45,456 nucleotides of DNA from Pseudobdellovibrionaceae bacterium. GTDB lineage: Bacteria; Bdellovibrionota; Bdellovibrionia; Bdellovibrionales; Bdellovibrionaceae. Every line of letters starts with the position of its first letter. Within the stretch, counting starts at the first letter, position 1. The translations under genes were made by a program, and so were the position numbers. This document shows positions 34,452 to 42,016 of the stretch, piece by piece. The notes beneath the pieces were generated by a model. That model had not been told where the DNA came from, did not search any database, and saw only the letters and a program-made list of their open reading frames with translations. Location of the stretch: positions 1 through 45,456 of the forward strand of contig CANFQX010000021.1 in NCBI GenBank assembly GCA_947449255.1, read 5' to 3'.

Positions 34452-34686
34452 TTTTCCCCCTCTTTTGAGACTGAATCCATAGATCAATATCTTTTTTTGA
34501 GAATCGAAGTGAACGACCGATTTTGATATATGGAATTCTACTTTTGAAAACCTCATACCGAATTCGACCACTATCCATTTTCAACCACGATGCGAGATCC
34601 TTAACATCCAGGTATTCATCAGCCTGCGCATCATTGATTCCCAATATGGGACCTTTGAGCTTTAGCCACGGCATATCATTAGACAT
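34444..34686 (-). CDS. HTH_17 DNA-binding protein
   Basis: 80 residues. The C-terminal half is an excisionase-like winged helix: YLDVKDLASWLKMDSGRIRYEVFKSRIPYIKIGRSLRFSKKDIDLWI, with the IGRSLRFSKKDID wing typical of HTH_17. AGGAGAAAA lies directly before the ATG. It is the first gene of the minus-strand module and divergent from the 34776 gene, so it may be the module's regulator or a second Xis-like factor. Confidence 0.75.
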   Translation of the reverse strand: MSNDMPWLKLKGPILGINDAQADEYLDVKDLASWLKMDSGRIRYEVFKSRIPYIKIGRSLRFSKKDIDLWIQSQKRGKNG

Positions 34687-34775
34687 ATTTTCTCCTTAAT
34701 TGTTCATGCCCTTGACTTTAATTGACCAAGGGGTTTAGAGCTCACAAAACCGTTTAATACGTTTGGAGCACTGGC
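34687..34775. promoter_or_regulatory. Divergent promoter region with palindrome
   Basis: This 89-bp region separates divergent genes. It contains CCCTTG (34710 region) and CAAGGGG forming an inverted repeat around ACTTTAATTGAC, plus an AAAC...GTTT-type repeat, plausible operator sites for the HTH protein. Promoters for both directions must lie here; none is assigned with confidence. Confidence 0.35.
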
Positions 34776-35579
34776 ATGTCTTCTCAAAGCGATGAAATAG
34801 ATGCAAAGGTAGCCCTGGGGCATTTAACTACGGCGCACTTACAGCAGGATTTTTTACAACAATACGAATACCACCTTCAATTTACGCTATTCAATTCCCT
34901 CCAAATGTATATTAGCTTTCTAAATGATAACCTGAAACCAAACCTTGAAATTCACAACTTTGTGCGCCCGTACTGGAAGATCGTCCATACAAGAGCTGAC
35001 AATAGCACCGCGCCGCTATTGATTGATGGACTAATTTGCCTTGGAATTTCATTGCAGCATAAAGGCTCTAAACAGGGCTTCTATAGCAACTCAAAAAATA
35101 GTGCCGATTTGGATTTGAAAAATTGTGTTACCCCGAATAAGCTTAAGAAACTCCTAAAGCTCCACGATGAAATTCAAAGTAATTCTGATTTTTTCACAAA
35201 TATTGATCAAGCATTCAACCAATCTTTTACGGAACAAAACAAACAGCTGCGGTGGCTTATTTTTGCTGCCGAAAATACCAAGTGGTATCTTGCCAATAAG
35301 CATTATTTTGAAGGTCTAAGTTACGCCATTCTGAGCCATTTCTTCCCAAAGGATTTGGATATATTGATCGGGAAATACATTCAATTCCTATCGCTCGACG
35401 AGGATCCTTCGAAACTTTTAATGGATATAAAAAACAGACATAAAAACAGAAGTAGGCAATGCTATACTTCAATATTCAAACACCCAGGCACAGAGAATTT
35501 CGCAACACGTTTAAGTGCCCTAGAAAATAAAATTTCAAAAACAAAATATCCAAAATTAAGTCTAGACAGAAGTGAGTAA
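34776..35579 (+). CDS. Unknown soluble island protein
   Basis: 267 residues, no family recognised. It is predicted soluble and mostly helical, with no signal peptide or membrane segment. Notable segments are NFVRPYWKIVHTRADNSTAPLLIDGLICLGISL near the middle and a basic Arg/Lys-rich C-terminus (KNRHKNRSRQC... KISKTKYPKL) suggesting nucleic-acid contact. GGAG about 8 bases upstream supports the start. It stands alone between the replication module and an Mrr-type nuclease gene, a slot where mobile elements often carry defence or regulatory cargo, but no function can be assigned. Confidence 0.6.
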   Translation: MSSQSDEIDAKVALGHLTTAHLQQDFLQQYEYHLQFTLFNSLQMYISFLNDNLKPNLEIHNFVRPYWKIVHTRADNSTAPLLIDGLICLGISLQHKGSKQGFYSNSKNSADLDLKNCVTPNKLKKLLKLHDEIQSNSDFFTNIDQAFNQSFTEQNKQLRWLIFAAENTKWYLANKHYFEGLSYAILSHFFPKDLDILIGKYIQFLSLDEDPSKLLMDIKNRHKNRSRQCYTSIFKHPGTENFATRLSALENKISKTKYPKLSLDRSE

Positions 35580-35893
35580 AAATTATCTGAATATTTCAAT
35601 GACAAAAAATTATTTACAAGCATGCAAACCATGGATTTCTTCAGAAGTGCCGATAAGTTATGTTGCAAATATTTTCGCCTTCTAAATGTTTGTGCAGATT
35701 TTAAATTGATCCGTTGGAAAACAAGATAACCCGCATAAAAATTAAACTTAAACGACTTTTCTTTTTTTGGATATTTTTAAATCCATATTTGCCTAAATTA
35801 TCAAAATGATACAAGCCAAAATTACCGGGCTAAAATAATCAGAAATCATCAAACTTTAGTTGGTTTCTACCGATACCTAATCTTGAGGTATCG
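35580..35893 (+). other. Intergenic region before the Mrr-type gene
   Basis: This 314-bp AT-rich region has no credible ORF. Its 3' end carries a perfect 8-bp inverted repeat CGATACCT (35871-35878) / AGGTATCG (35886-35893) that ends directly at the ATG of the nuclease gene and includes its likely ribosome site. The promoter of that gene must lie here, but I could not single out a -35/-10 pair. Confidence 0.5.
35871..35893 (+). promoter_or_regulatory. Inverted repeat abutting the Mrr-type start codon
   Basis: CGATACCT, a 7-nt loop, then AGGTATCG immediately followed by ATG. The only Shine-Dalgarno-like bases (GAGG, 35885-35888) fall at the loop/stem boundary, so the structure could hide the ribosome site in RNA or serve as a DNA operator. 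Confidence 0.5.
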
Positions 35894-36808
35894 ATGGCAA
35901 TTCCTGATTATCAAACTCTGATGTTGCCGCTTTTAAAATATGCGGCTCAAAAAAAACAAATCACGTTGCGAGATTGTGAAGAACATCTTTCAACTCTATT
36001 TGACCTGACCACAGAAGAACGAACCACTATGCTACCAAGTGGCAATCAACAGATAATGACGAATCGAGTGGGCTGGGCTAGGACATACCTCAAAAAGGCG
36101 GGGTTACTAAATTCACCAAAAAGGGGTCTATTTGAAATCAGCCAACGTGGCAGGGATCTTTTAGAAGAAAATCCAAATATAATAAATGTTAAACTTTTAA
36201 AAAGATATCCTGAATTTTTGGAATTTCAAAAACCCTCAGATGACAATGTTGAGGACAGCTCTGAATTAATGTTGAGTGTGATTTCCGAAAAAACTCCAGA
36301 GGAAAACTTATTAAGCTCTGTTCAAGAGTTAAGGTCAGCTTTAGAATCTGAGATGCTCGAAAGAGTCAAATCCTGCTCACCCCAATTCTTTGAGAGACTT
36401 GTTGTGGATGTATTAGTCAAGATGGGCTATGGCGGTTCGCTCAAGGAAGCCGGGAAAGCTATTGGACAAAGTGGAGATGAAGGGGTTGATGGCATTATTA
36501 ATGAAGATCGACTGGGCCTTGACGTAATCTACATACAAGCAAAAAGATGGGATAGTAATATAGGTCGCCCTGAAATTCAAAAATTTGCTGGAGCCCTGCA
36601 AGGAAAACGTGCACGTAAAGGTGTTTTCATCACGACAAGTGATTTCACGAGTGAGGCCAAGGACTTTGTTAAGCATATAGAATCGAAAATTATATTGCTC
36701 TCGGGTCGTCAATTAGCTTCACTAATGTGGGAGCATGGTGTTGGCGTTGGTGGCTCAATTATTTATGAAGTTAAACGAATAGATCAAGATTTTTTTACGG
36801 AATCATAA
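35894..36808 (+). CDS. Mrr-type restriction endonuclease
   Basis: A 304-residue two-domain protein. Residues about 1-110 match the Mrr N-terminal winged-helix domain (YQTLMLPLLKYAAQKKQITLRDCEEHL ... LLNSPKRGLFEISQRGRDLL). Residues about 163-290 match the Mrr catalytic domain of the PD-(D/E)xK fold: F-F-E-R-L (E167), GDEGVDGII (D199) and YIQAKRW (Q215-x-K217). Active-site residues look intact. Mrr enzymes cut methylated or otherwise modified foreign DNA (type IV restriction), so this is likely a defence gene of the island. It converges on the histidine-kinase gene with 32 bp between stops. Confidence 0.9.
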   Translation: MAIPDYQTLMLPLLKYAAQKKQITLRDCEEHLSTLFDLTTEERTTMLPSGNQQIMTNRVGWARTYLKKAGLLNSPKRGLFEISQRGRDLLEENPNIINVKLLKRYPEFLEFQKPSDDNVEDSSELMLSVISEKTPEENLLSSVQELRSALESEMLERVKSCSPQFFERLVVDVLVKMGYGGSLKEAGKAIGQSGDEGVDGIINEDRLGLDVIYIQAKRWDSNIGRPEIQKFAGALQGKRARKGVFITTSDFTSEAKDFVKHIESKIILLSGRQLASLMWEHGVGVGGSIIYEVKRIDQDFFTES

Positions 36809-36840
36809 ATAAAAAGAGGCAAAAAAGTTCACAGTGAAAC

Positions 36841-38820
36841 TTAAAATGCGGGATACTTCCCCACTACACCCGTTACAAACACTGGCGCTGTGAGTGAACT
36901 GGGTTCATAACCTGTTGCAATGTATATTCTCTTAAACCCAAGGTTTGAAACAGCCTCGGCAAGAATCTCGCCTTTGCCTTCAGCACCCAAATTTGAATCA
37001 ATGTAGATTGGCGACGCTAAATCAATTTTCGAGGCCTCCACCATAAAATCCGCCATCTTATTAAAAGACTTTATCGATTTATTATTTTCACTAGCGTACA
37101 GGGACCATGTCATATGGTTTAAGGATTCATCATCTATCAGCACACAGTCATATTTTTCTTTTTCGGGCTCGATCTCGATGGGCACAAAGCCTGCCATATT
37201 TTTTGGAATCATCTTAATCCCGAGCGCTGAGCATCGGCTGCGTATATGTGGTTCATCATATCTGCTTGTCACTAAAATCACTTGATTGTTCGTCTTAGAA
37301 CTTAGATTTAGCTCATCAATAATATCCAAACCCGTTTGTGATTGATTAAGTAATTCAAAATCAATCAGAAACAACACCCTCTCTGACAAACTTGACTTTA
37401 ACCCTTGGACGTATTTTTTAAACTCTACACCTGATGTAAAATTCAGCAGTTCAGGCTGCTTTGCGCCTATGTTGATACTTTCTAATCTTCCACGCCAAAT
37501 TCCATGTATAGACATATCATCGTCCAAAGAAATAATCTTTTGAAGCGGCTGCAAAGATAAATTAGGCTGAAACCAAGCTGGCGAATCCACTATCGGAAAA
37601 TTCATCACCATCAGTGTCCCTTCACCAACTTTAGAATTGATCTGAAACTGTCCACCAAAAGATTCTATGGTGGATTTTGCATGCCACACACCCAATCCAC
37701 TTCCAGATTGTGTTCCATCTTTTCCATGAGTGACACCCCGTTCGCCAAGCTTTGCAAGAATTTCTGGGGGAATACCCTTCCCATTGTCCTGAACGACAAT
37801 CGACACTTTATCGCCATATTTGCGCAAACAGACAGCGACCCTACCATGACCATCAGTAAAAGCTTCAACTGAATTGTTAATCAAATTCGAAAGGACCCTT
37901 GAAAACTCGTTGACATTTAAATTTACAAAAACACCATAGGACTGATTTATATCAGCTTCGATTTGAACACCAACTCTGTCACGAAAATGAATCCGCTTTT
38001 CAGAAACTATTGCATCTATCAAAGTTGGAAGCAGAACAAACTCACTTTTTGAATTCCCAATTTTAGATTGGCCGTCAGTTATACCACTTGAGGCTTCATT
38101 ACTGTGGCTTGATTCACTGACTTTGCTTTTTGCAAGAAGGTCATTGGCGATGTCGTTGATTCGTTGAATTGAGTTTCTAATTAGGATTCGTTTTTCCTCT
38201 GGCACATTTGTTAGGGTTGACGAGATCATATTTAGTGCTGACAACGGTGATCTTATGTCGTGGGCTACTTGGGAAGCTAGCTGTGATGCAACTTCAAGTT
38301 CTTTTTGATGGATAACAAGGGTGTGGCGTTCTGCCAGTCTTATTCTGGAACGTCTTAAGAATTGTGAAAAAGCAAAGAACAAGGCAACGGATATTAAAAT
38401 ACAAATCATCAACGGTGTAAAGATTGAGTAATAAAAAGTAGTCGATGCCACAATAGCACCAGTAGCGTCATCAACAGTTAAGTTTTGAACGATTGATGCA
38501 GTCATTATACTTTTAGCATTTCTCTTGATTGATTCGTCTGTAGGTATCTGAAGTATTACTTCTTTTTTATGGTTCATTACTACAACACCATAAAATCCAT
38601 CATCAATAGCAGGAGCAAGTGACGACAAAGTCTGTCTGTAATCTCTTATCACAATGCTGTTTCTTGATGCAAATGAATATGACCTAGCCAATTTTTCTTG
38701 TGTAGAATAGTGAAATAAAATTACCGCTGCAGAAGCAGTTACCGCCACCAAAAGATATCCGAGTTTAAAAACCAAATTTAGTGACTTTATTTCTTTTGCT
38801 AAGGAATCGGTCTTACTCAT
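36841..38820 (-). CDS. Hybrid sensor histidine kinase with two receiver domains
   Basis: 659 residues: membrane helix (about 19-37), short extracytoplasmic sensor (about 38-133), second helix (about 134-155), HisKA with phospho-acceptor H187 (SQVAHDIRSPLS), HATPase with N box (NLINNSVEA, about 312-320), G1 (DNGKGI) and G2 (GSGLGVWHA), then two receiver domains. The first has D487 (LIDFEL) and K540 (IPKNM). The second has LIDDES, D608 (IYIDSN) and a Lys in GKYP near the C-terminus. Both look competent. Start: AGGAG 8 bases upstream of ATG. It is the last gene of the YcaO operon, 11 bp after YcaO. No separate output regulator lies nearby. Confidence 0.93.
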   Translation of the reverse strand: MSKTDSLAKEIKSLNLVFKLGYLLVAVTASAAVILFHYSTQEKLARSYSFASRNSIVIRDYRQTLSSLAPAIDDGFYGVVVMNHKKEVILQIPTDESIKRNAKSIMTASIVQNLTVDDATGAIVASTTFYYSIFTPLMICILISVALFFAFSQFLRRSRIRLAERHTLVIHQKELEVASQLASQVAHDIRSPLSALNMISSTLTNVPEEKRILIRNSIQRINDIANDLLAKSKVSESSHSNEASSGITDGQSKIGNSKSEFVLLPTLIDAIVSEKRIHFRDRVGVQIEADINQSYGVFVNLNVNEFSRVLSNLINNSVEAFTDGHGRVAVCLRKYGDKVSIVVQDNGKGIPPEILAKLGERGVTHGKDGTQSGSGLGVWHAKSTIESFGGQFQINSKVGEGTLMVMNFPIVDSPAWFQPNLSLQPLQKIISLDDDMSIHGIWRGRLESINIGAKQPELLNFTSGVEFKKYVQGLKSSLSERVLFLIDFELLNQSQTGLDIIDELNLSSKTNNQVILVTSRYDEPHIRSRCSALGIKMIPKNMAGFVPIEIEPEKEKYDCVLIDDESLNHMTWSLYASENNKSIKSFNKMADFMVEASKIDLASPIYIDSNLGAEGKGEILAEAVSNLGFKRIYIATGYEPSSLTAPVFVTGVVGKYPAF

Positions 38821-38831
38821 CTCAATAGCTC

Positions 38832-39809
38832 CTAATTAAAAGGGTGAGGGAGTTTATTCACATCTGAAAGTTTTATTTGTTTTTTTGCAAACTCCTCAAG
38901 TCTCTTAAGATTTATTGCCGAATCTTGAGGTGAACCTAAAAATATGTTTTGCGCATTTTGCGAAATGGCTTTTGCAAAATAAAAAGGACAACCATCTTTG
39001 GTCCAAGAAAGATCGAAAATATTTACTTCGTAAGGACTCAGTTCATTATATGGATAAACAAAGCCAGACGCCTCTTTTTTAGAAAACAATGGCGCTATTT
39101 GATTTGCATAATCAATATTTAATGCCAACTCACCATGATCCTTAAAATCAGGTTTGTTAATCTGACAAAACTGATTCAATGAAATACCTTTTCCATTGTT
39201 GTCTCTTCGAATAAAATAGGCCTGTCTAAGACTTTCAATAGTTGCTGAAATTGCTGCGACCTCTAAATCTTCCTTATAACTAGACCCAATAATAAATCCG
39301 ATTTTGTTTTTTGATTCAAGACCGTCAATCGCACATAAAATTCCAAAATTACCAAGAATGTAATATCTAATCCGCAAATCTAGAGTGCAAATCAAACTTT
39401 CAATTTTGGGTAGCCATTTCCAACCTATTTTTTTATCATCTGCAATTGGAATAAATTCTGAATTACTCAAGAAGTGACAAAAAAACAAATCCCTCTCAAT
39501 CAATTCAAACATGGCATTTTGCCGAGCTTTATCTGGAGATAGGTGCGCTGCAAAACCATTAGATGTGGGGCTGCCGTCCTGCTGCAGCACCTCGCGCTCT
39601 GTAGCCTCTGAAAATGCTTTCAAGAGGGCTATATCTGCTGTTTCTGATGCTCCCCAAGAAGTTATTTCATTTCCATTAATATTGAGAGTACAGCAGACAT
39701 CTGTCCACCCGGGGAATGCTTTTTCTATCCAGGACATTGTTTGAATTTTAAGTTGGTACTCCTGACTATGTTCTAAAAGCCAAGCTAACGCTATTGTCTC
39801 ATTCGCCAT
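38832..39809 (-). CDS. YcaO-domain protein (ATP-dependent peptide modification type)
   Basis: YcaO enzymes activate peptide backbone amides with ATP, making azolines, thioamides or amidines. Numbering is from the ATG at 39809, chosen for its AGGA site at good spacing; a GTG at 39851 would add 14 residues. The 325-residue protein has the ATP/Mg motifs AFSEATERE (E68, E71, R72), MFELIERD (E102, E105) and ATIESLRQ (E192, R195), and TSNGFAAHLSPDKA of the fold. The C-terminus ends PHPFN, close to the PxPxP tail of azoline-forming members. It overlaps the upstream solute-binding gene by 19 bp and precedes the kinase. Neither an E1-like partner nor a dehydrogenase is present. Function is inferred. 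Confidence 0.85.
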   Translation of the reverse strand: MANETIALAWLLEHSQEYQLKIQTMSWIEKAFPGWTDVCCTLNINGNEITSWGASETADIALLKAFSEATEREVLQQDGSPTSNGFAAHLSPDKARQNAMFELIERDLFFCHFLSNSEFIPIADDKKIGWKWLPKIESLICTLDLRIRYYILGNFGILCAIDGLESKNKIGFIIGSSYKEDLEVAAISATIESLRQAYFIRRDNNGKGISLNQFCQINKPDFKDHGELALNIDYANQIAPLFSKKEASGFVYPYNELSPYEVNIFDLSWTKDGCPFYFAKAISQNAQNIFLGSPQDSAINLKRLEEFAKKQIKLSDVNKLPHPFN

Positions 39810-41428
39810 AACTGATTTCCTGCTATGAATGGTAAAAAATTTAGTTTCCACTTTTTATTCCCAAAGGCCATATAAGAGCTCACTGTGATGGGATAGATCA
39901 CACCTTGTTTTAATAATTCAAAATGAAAAGCTCGAAGCTTTTGGCGCCTTATCTCGATATTTTCTGTATGAATATACTCACTAAGCCATTTTTCCTTATT
40001 AAAATCAGATAAATGAAAAATACCCGCTGCAAAATTGTGCCCCAATAAAGAGATATTTTCATTCCATGCTGAGTCAGTTTGGATTAGGTATGTGTCTAGA
40101 CGCTCCTCTAATGGTAAAAGAAATGCAGCCGTCGAACGATCAACGACATCAACTTCAAATTTATCTTTAAGTTGATGCTTATAGTGATCATAACTCCCGG
40201 GATTTGTTGCGAATCTAATTTGATTGCTGAAAAGATCTGATGATGGGTTATTTCTCAAAGTTTTTATGATTTCCTTTTGATCCTCATCAAGGTTCCCATC
40301 ACTCACTCCTTGAAAGAACTCAAAAGTATCTTTACTACCAGGTGCCACAGTTCGTGCTTTGAATGCGTCTGCTATTGACTTACCAACTTGCATCCGTTGT
40401 TCGATAGAAAAATTCTTAATAGCATTAGGAGTGAAGCAAAGTAATGTAACCTTAATAGGAATCGTTTGGAAAGAGTTAAAACGGTCAGGTGAATCATAAA
40501 CTTCCTGGGCATTTTTGCCCCAAGTTAAACCCAAAAAAGTAGGCAAGAGGTCAATTTTGTCTTTGAGTAATAATTCATATGCATTGGCATAAGTAGCAGG
40601 TATCAAATGCACTTCCTGGGGCATCTCTGTTGTGAATTTTGAATTGAATTTATTTGCCCTTAGAACCCAAGAGCCATCCGCCGCATCTTTTGCGACATAA
40701 TAAGGTCCGGTTGCATTGCTAAATGATTTGATTGGTAACTTGTGTGAGGTAAAATCGATATTCGTTTTACTGATAACACTAAAATCAGCACTCTCTAGGA
40801 AAGGCAATAGGAAGGCAGAGATCTTTTCTTCCACAGGAGTTAAGATAAGTTTATTACCATCTAGTTTAACCCCAGGACAATCATCTTCAATAGTATTTAA
40901 AATATGACCTGGACATAGGAAACTGCGTAGGTCGCCATGCCCAGTCTTTCTTAAATAAATTGCGCGTTTGATTGAATAATACGCATCTTCTGCCGTAATT
41001 AACTCCCCTTTACTTGTTTTATGTTTATTTCCAAATTCAAAAACAAGGTTGTTGCTATCCCAATAAAAAGTATCAGCCAAATCTGCCACTAATTGTTGAT
41101 TTGCATCGTATTGAACAAGTCGACCATAAAGGTAATCCACAAACTCATACTCTTCCAAGCTACCAATATCCGCAGGATCTAAATCCAACACAGACCTATC
41201 TAGGTTACTTCCTACACGTAAAGGTTCTTGTGGTTTCTTAATATTCACTAAGGCCTCCGAGCCGAGAATTAACAGTGTAAGACCAACTACGATTTTTAAT
41301 AAATTAACTCGGCATACACCTATTTTTTTCACTTGAAACAACCTTTTTTTAGTCCATGTCGTTCTTTTTGCGACAACCACCTGTTGTTCTTTGGCAACTG
41401 GACATTGCCATAGGGTCAACTGATTCAT
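39791..41428 (-). CDS. Membrane-anchored family 5 solute-binding protein
   Basis: 545 residues: a 42-residue basic cytoplasmic N-terminus, one membrane helix (about 43-61), then a periplasmic SBP_bac_5 domain, the family that binds peptides for Opp/Dpp ABC transporters (LRVGSNLDRSVLDLDPADIG... LYGRLVQYDANQQLVADLADTFYWDS is the usual N-terminal lobe pattern). It is unusual in being anchored by an uncleaved helix and in having no permease or ATPase genes beside it. The annotated ATG lacks a ribosome site, so the true start may be a downstream GTG. It follows the small exported peptide gene by 34 bp, and YcaO overlaps its end. Confidence 0.85.
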   Translation of the reverse strand: MNQLTLWQCPVAKEQQVVVAKRTTWTKKRLFQVKKIGVCRVNLLKIVVGLTLLILGSEALVNIKKPQEPLRVGSNLDRSVLDLDPADIGSLEEYEFVDYLYGRLVQYDANQQLVADLADTFYWDSNNLVFEFGNKHKTSKGELITAEDAYYSIKRAIYLRKTGHGDLRSFLCPGHILNTIEDDCPGVKLDGNKLILTPVEEKISAFLLPFLESADFSVISKTNIDFTSHKLPIKSFSNATGPYYVAKDAADGSWVLRANKFNSKFTTEMPQEVHLIPATYANAYELLLKDKIDLLPTFLGLTWGKNAQEVYDSPDRFNSFQTIPIKVTLLCFTPNAIKNFSIEQRMQVGKSIADAFKARTVAPGSKDTFEFFQGVSDGNLDEDQKEIIKTLRNNPSSDLFSNQIRFATNPGSYDHYKHQLKDKFEVDVVDRSTAAFLLPLEERLDTYLIQTDSAWNENISLLGHNFAAGIFHLSDFNKEKWLSEYIHTENIEIRRQKLRAFHFELLKQGVIYPITVSSYMAFGNKKWKLNFLPFIAGNQLWRMRQ

Positions 41429-41462
41429 GAATAGTCTGGTAGTTTTTCAAAATTTCCATTAC

Positions 41463-41654
41463 TCATCCGTTGATCTGCATTTTACCTGTGTTATCAACTC
41501 TGACAAATCCTTCTTGAATCATGCCTGCCAAAAGATCAGCAGCTTTCAATTGTTCTTCCATTGATTGGGCATGGGTATATGTTGGGCTACCATGAGCAGT
41601 AATTGCCGTAAGTATGAATCCCAATGTACTTAGAATTAAACGTTTCTCTGTCAT
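41463..41654 (-). CDS. Small exported peptide, candidate YcaO-operon precursor
   Basis: 63 residues from the ATG at 41654 (GGAG 7 bases upstream); an in-frame ATG at 41747 has no ribosome site. A signal peptide (MTEKRLILSTLGFILTAITA) leaves a mature part of about 35 residues: an amphipathic helix (EEQLKAADLLAGMIQEGF) and the tail VRVDNTGKMQING. No similar family is known to me. It is the first gene of the peptide/SBP/YcaO/kinase operon, so it may be a signal, substrate or accessory peptide. It is poor in Cys, Ser and Thr, so a classical azoline core is not evident. Confidence 0.6.
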   Translation of the reverse strand: MTEKRLILSTLGFILTAITAHGSPTYTHAQSMEEQLKAADLLAGMIQEGFVRVDNTGKMQING

Positions 41655-42016
41655 ACAAAACTCCTTCAGGGCTAAAAAATTCCCCTTAATTGGTTTAATG
41701 GCGCTGCAATTCTTGGTGGAAAAAATTTCCCTATAAACCCAACTCAACGCCTACTAATAAATCCCATTGCGAAGCCTATGCCAACGCCGAATATTTGTTT
41801 ATTTAGATTTGACAAGAAAAGACTGACTAGGGAATTTACATAATGCTGACAATTTTAGGCCTGCCGCTGTTTTCAACAATTACAGAACTTAGAGACATCG
41901 GCGGGTATTTTGGGATATCTAATTGGAATCAATATGCCGGCTTCCTCGGTATGCTTTTGAATTGAAGCGAGTCAATCCGTTGGACCTTAAGGACGAATTG
42001 ACCTTTAGAATTACCC

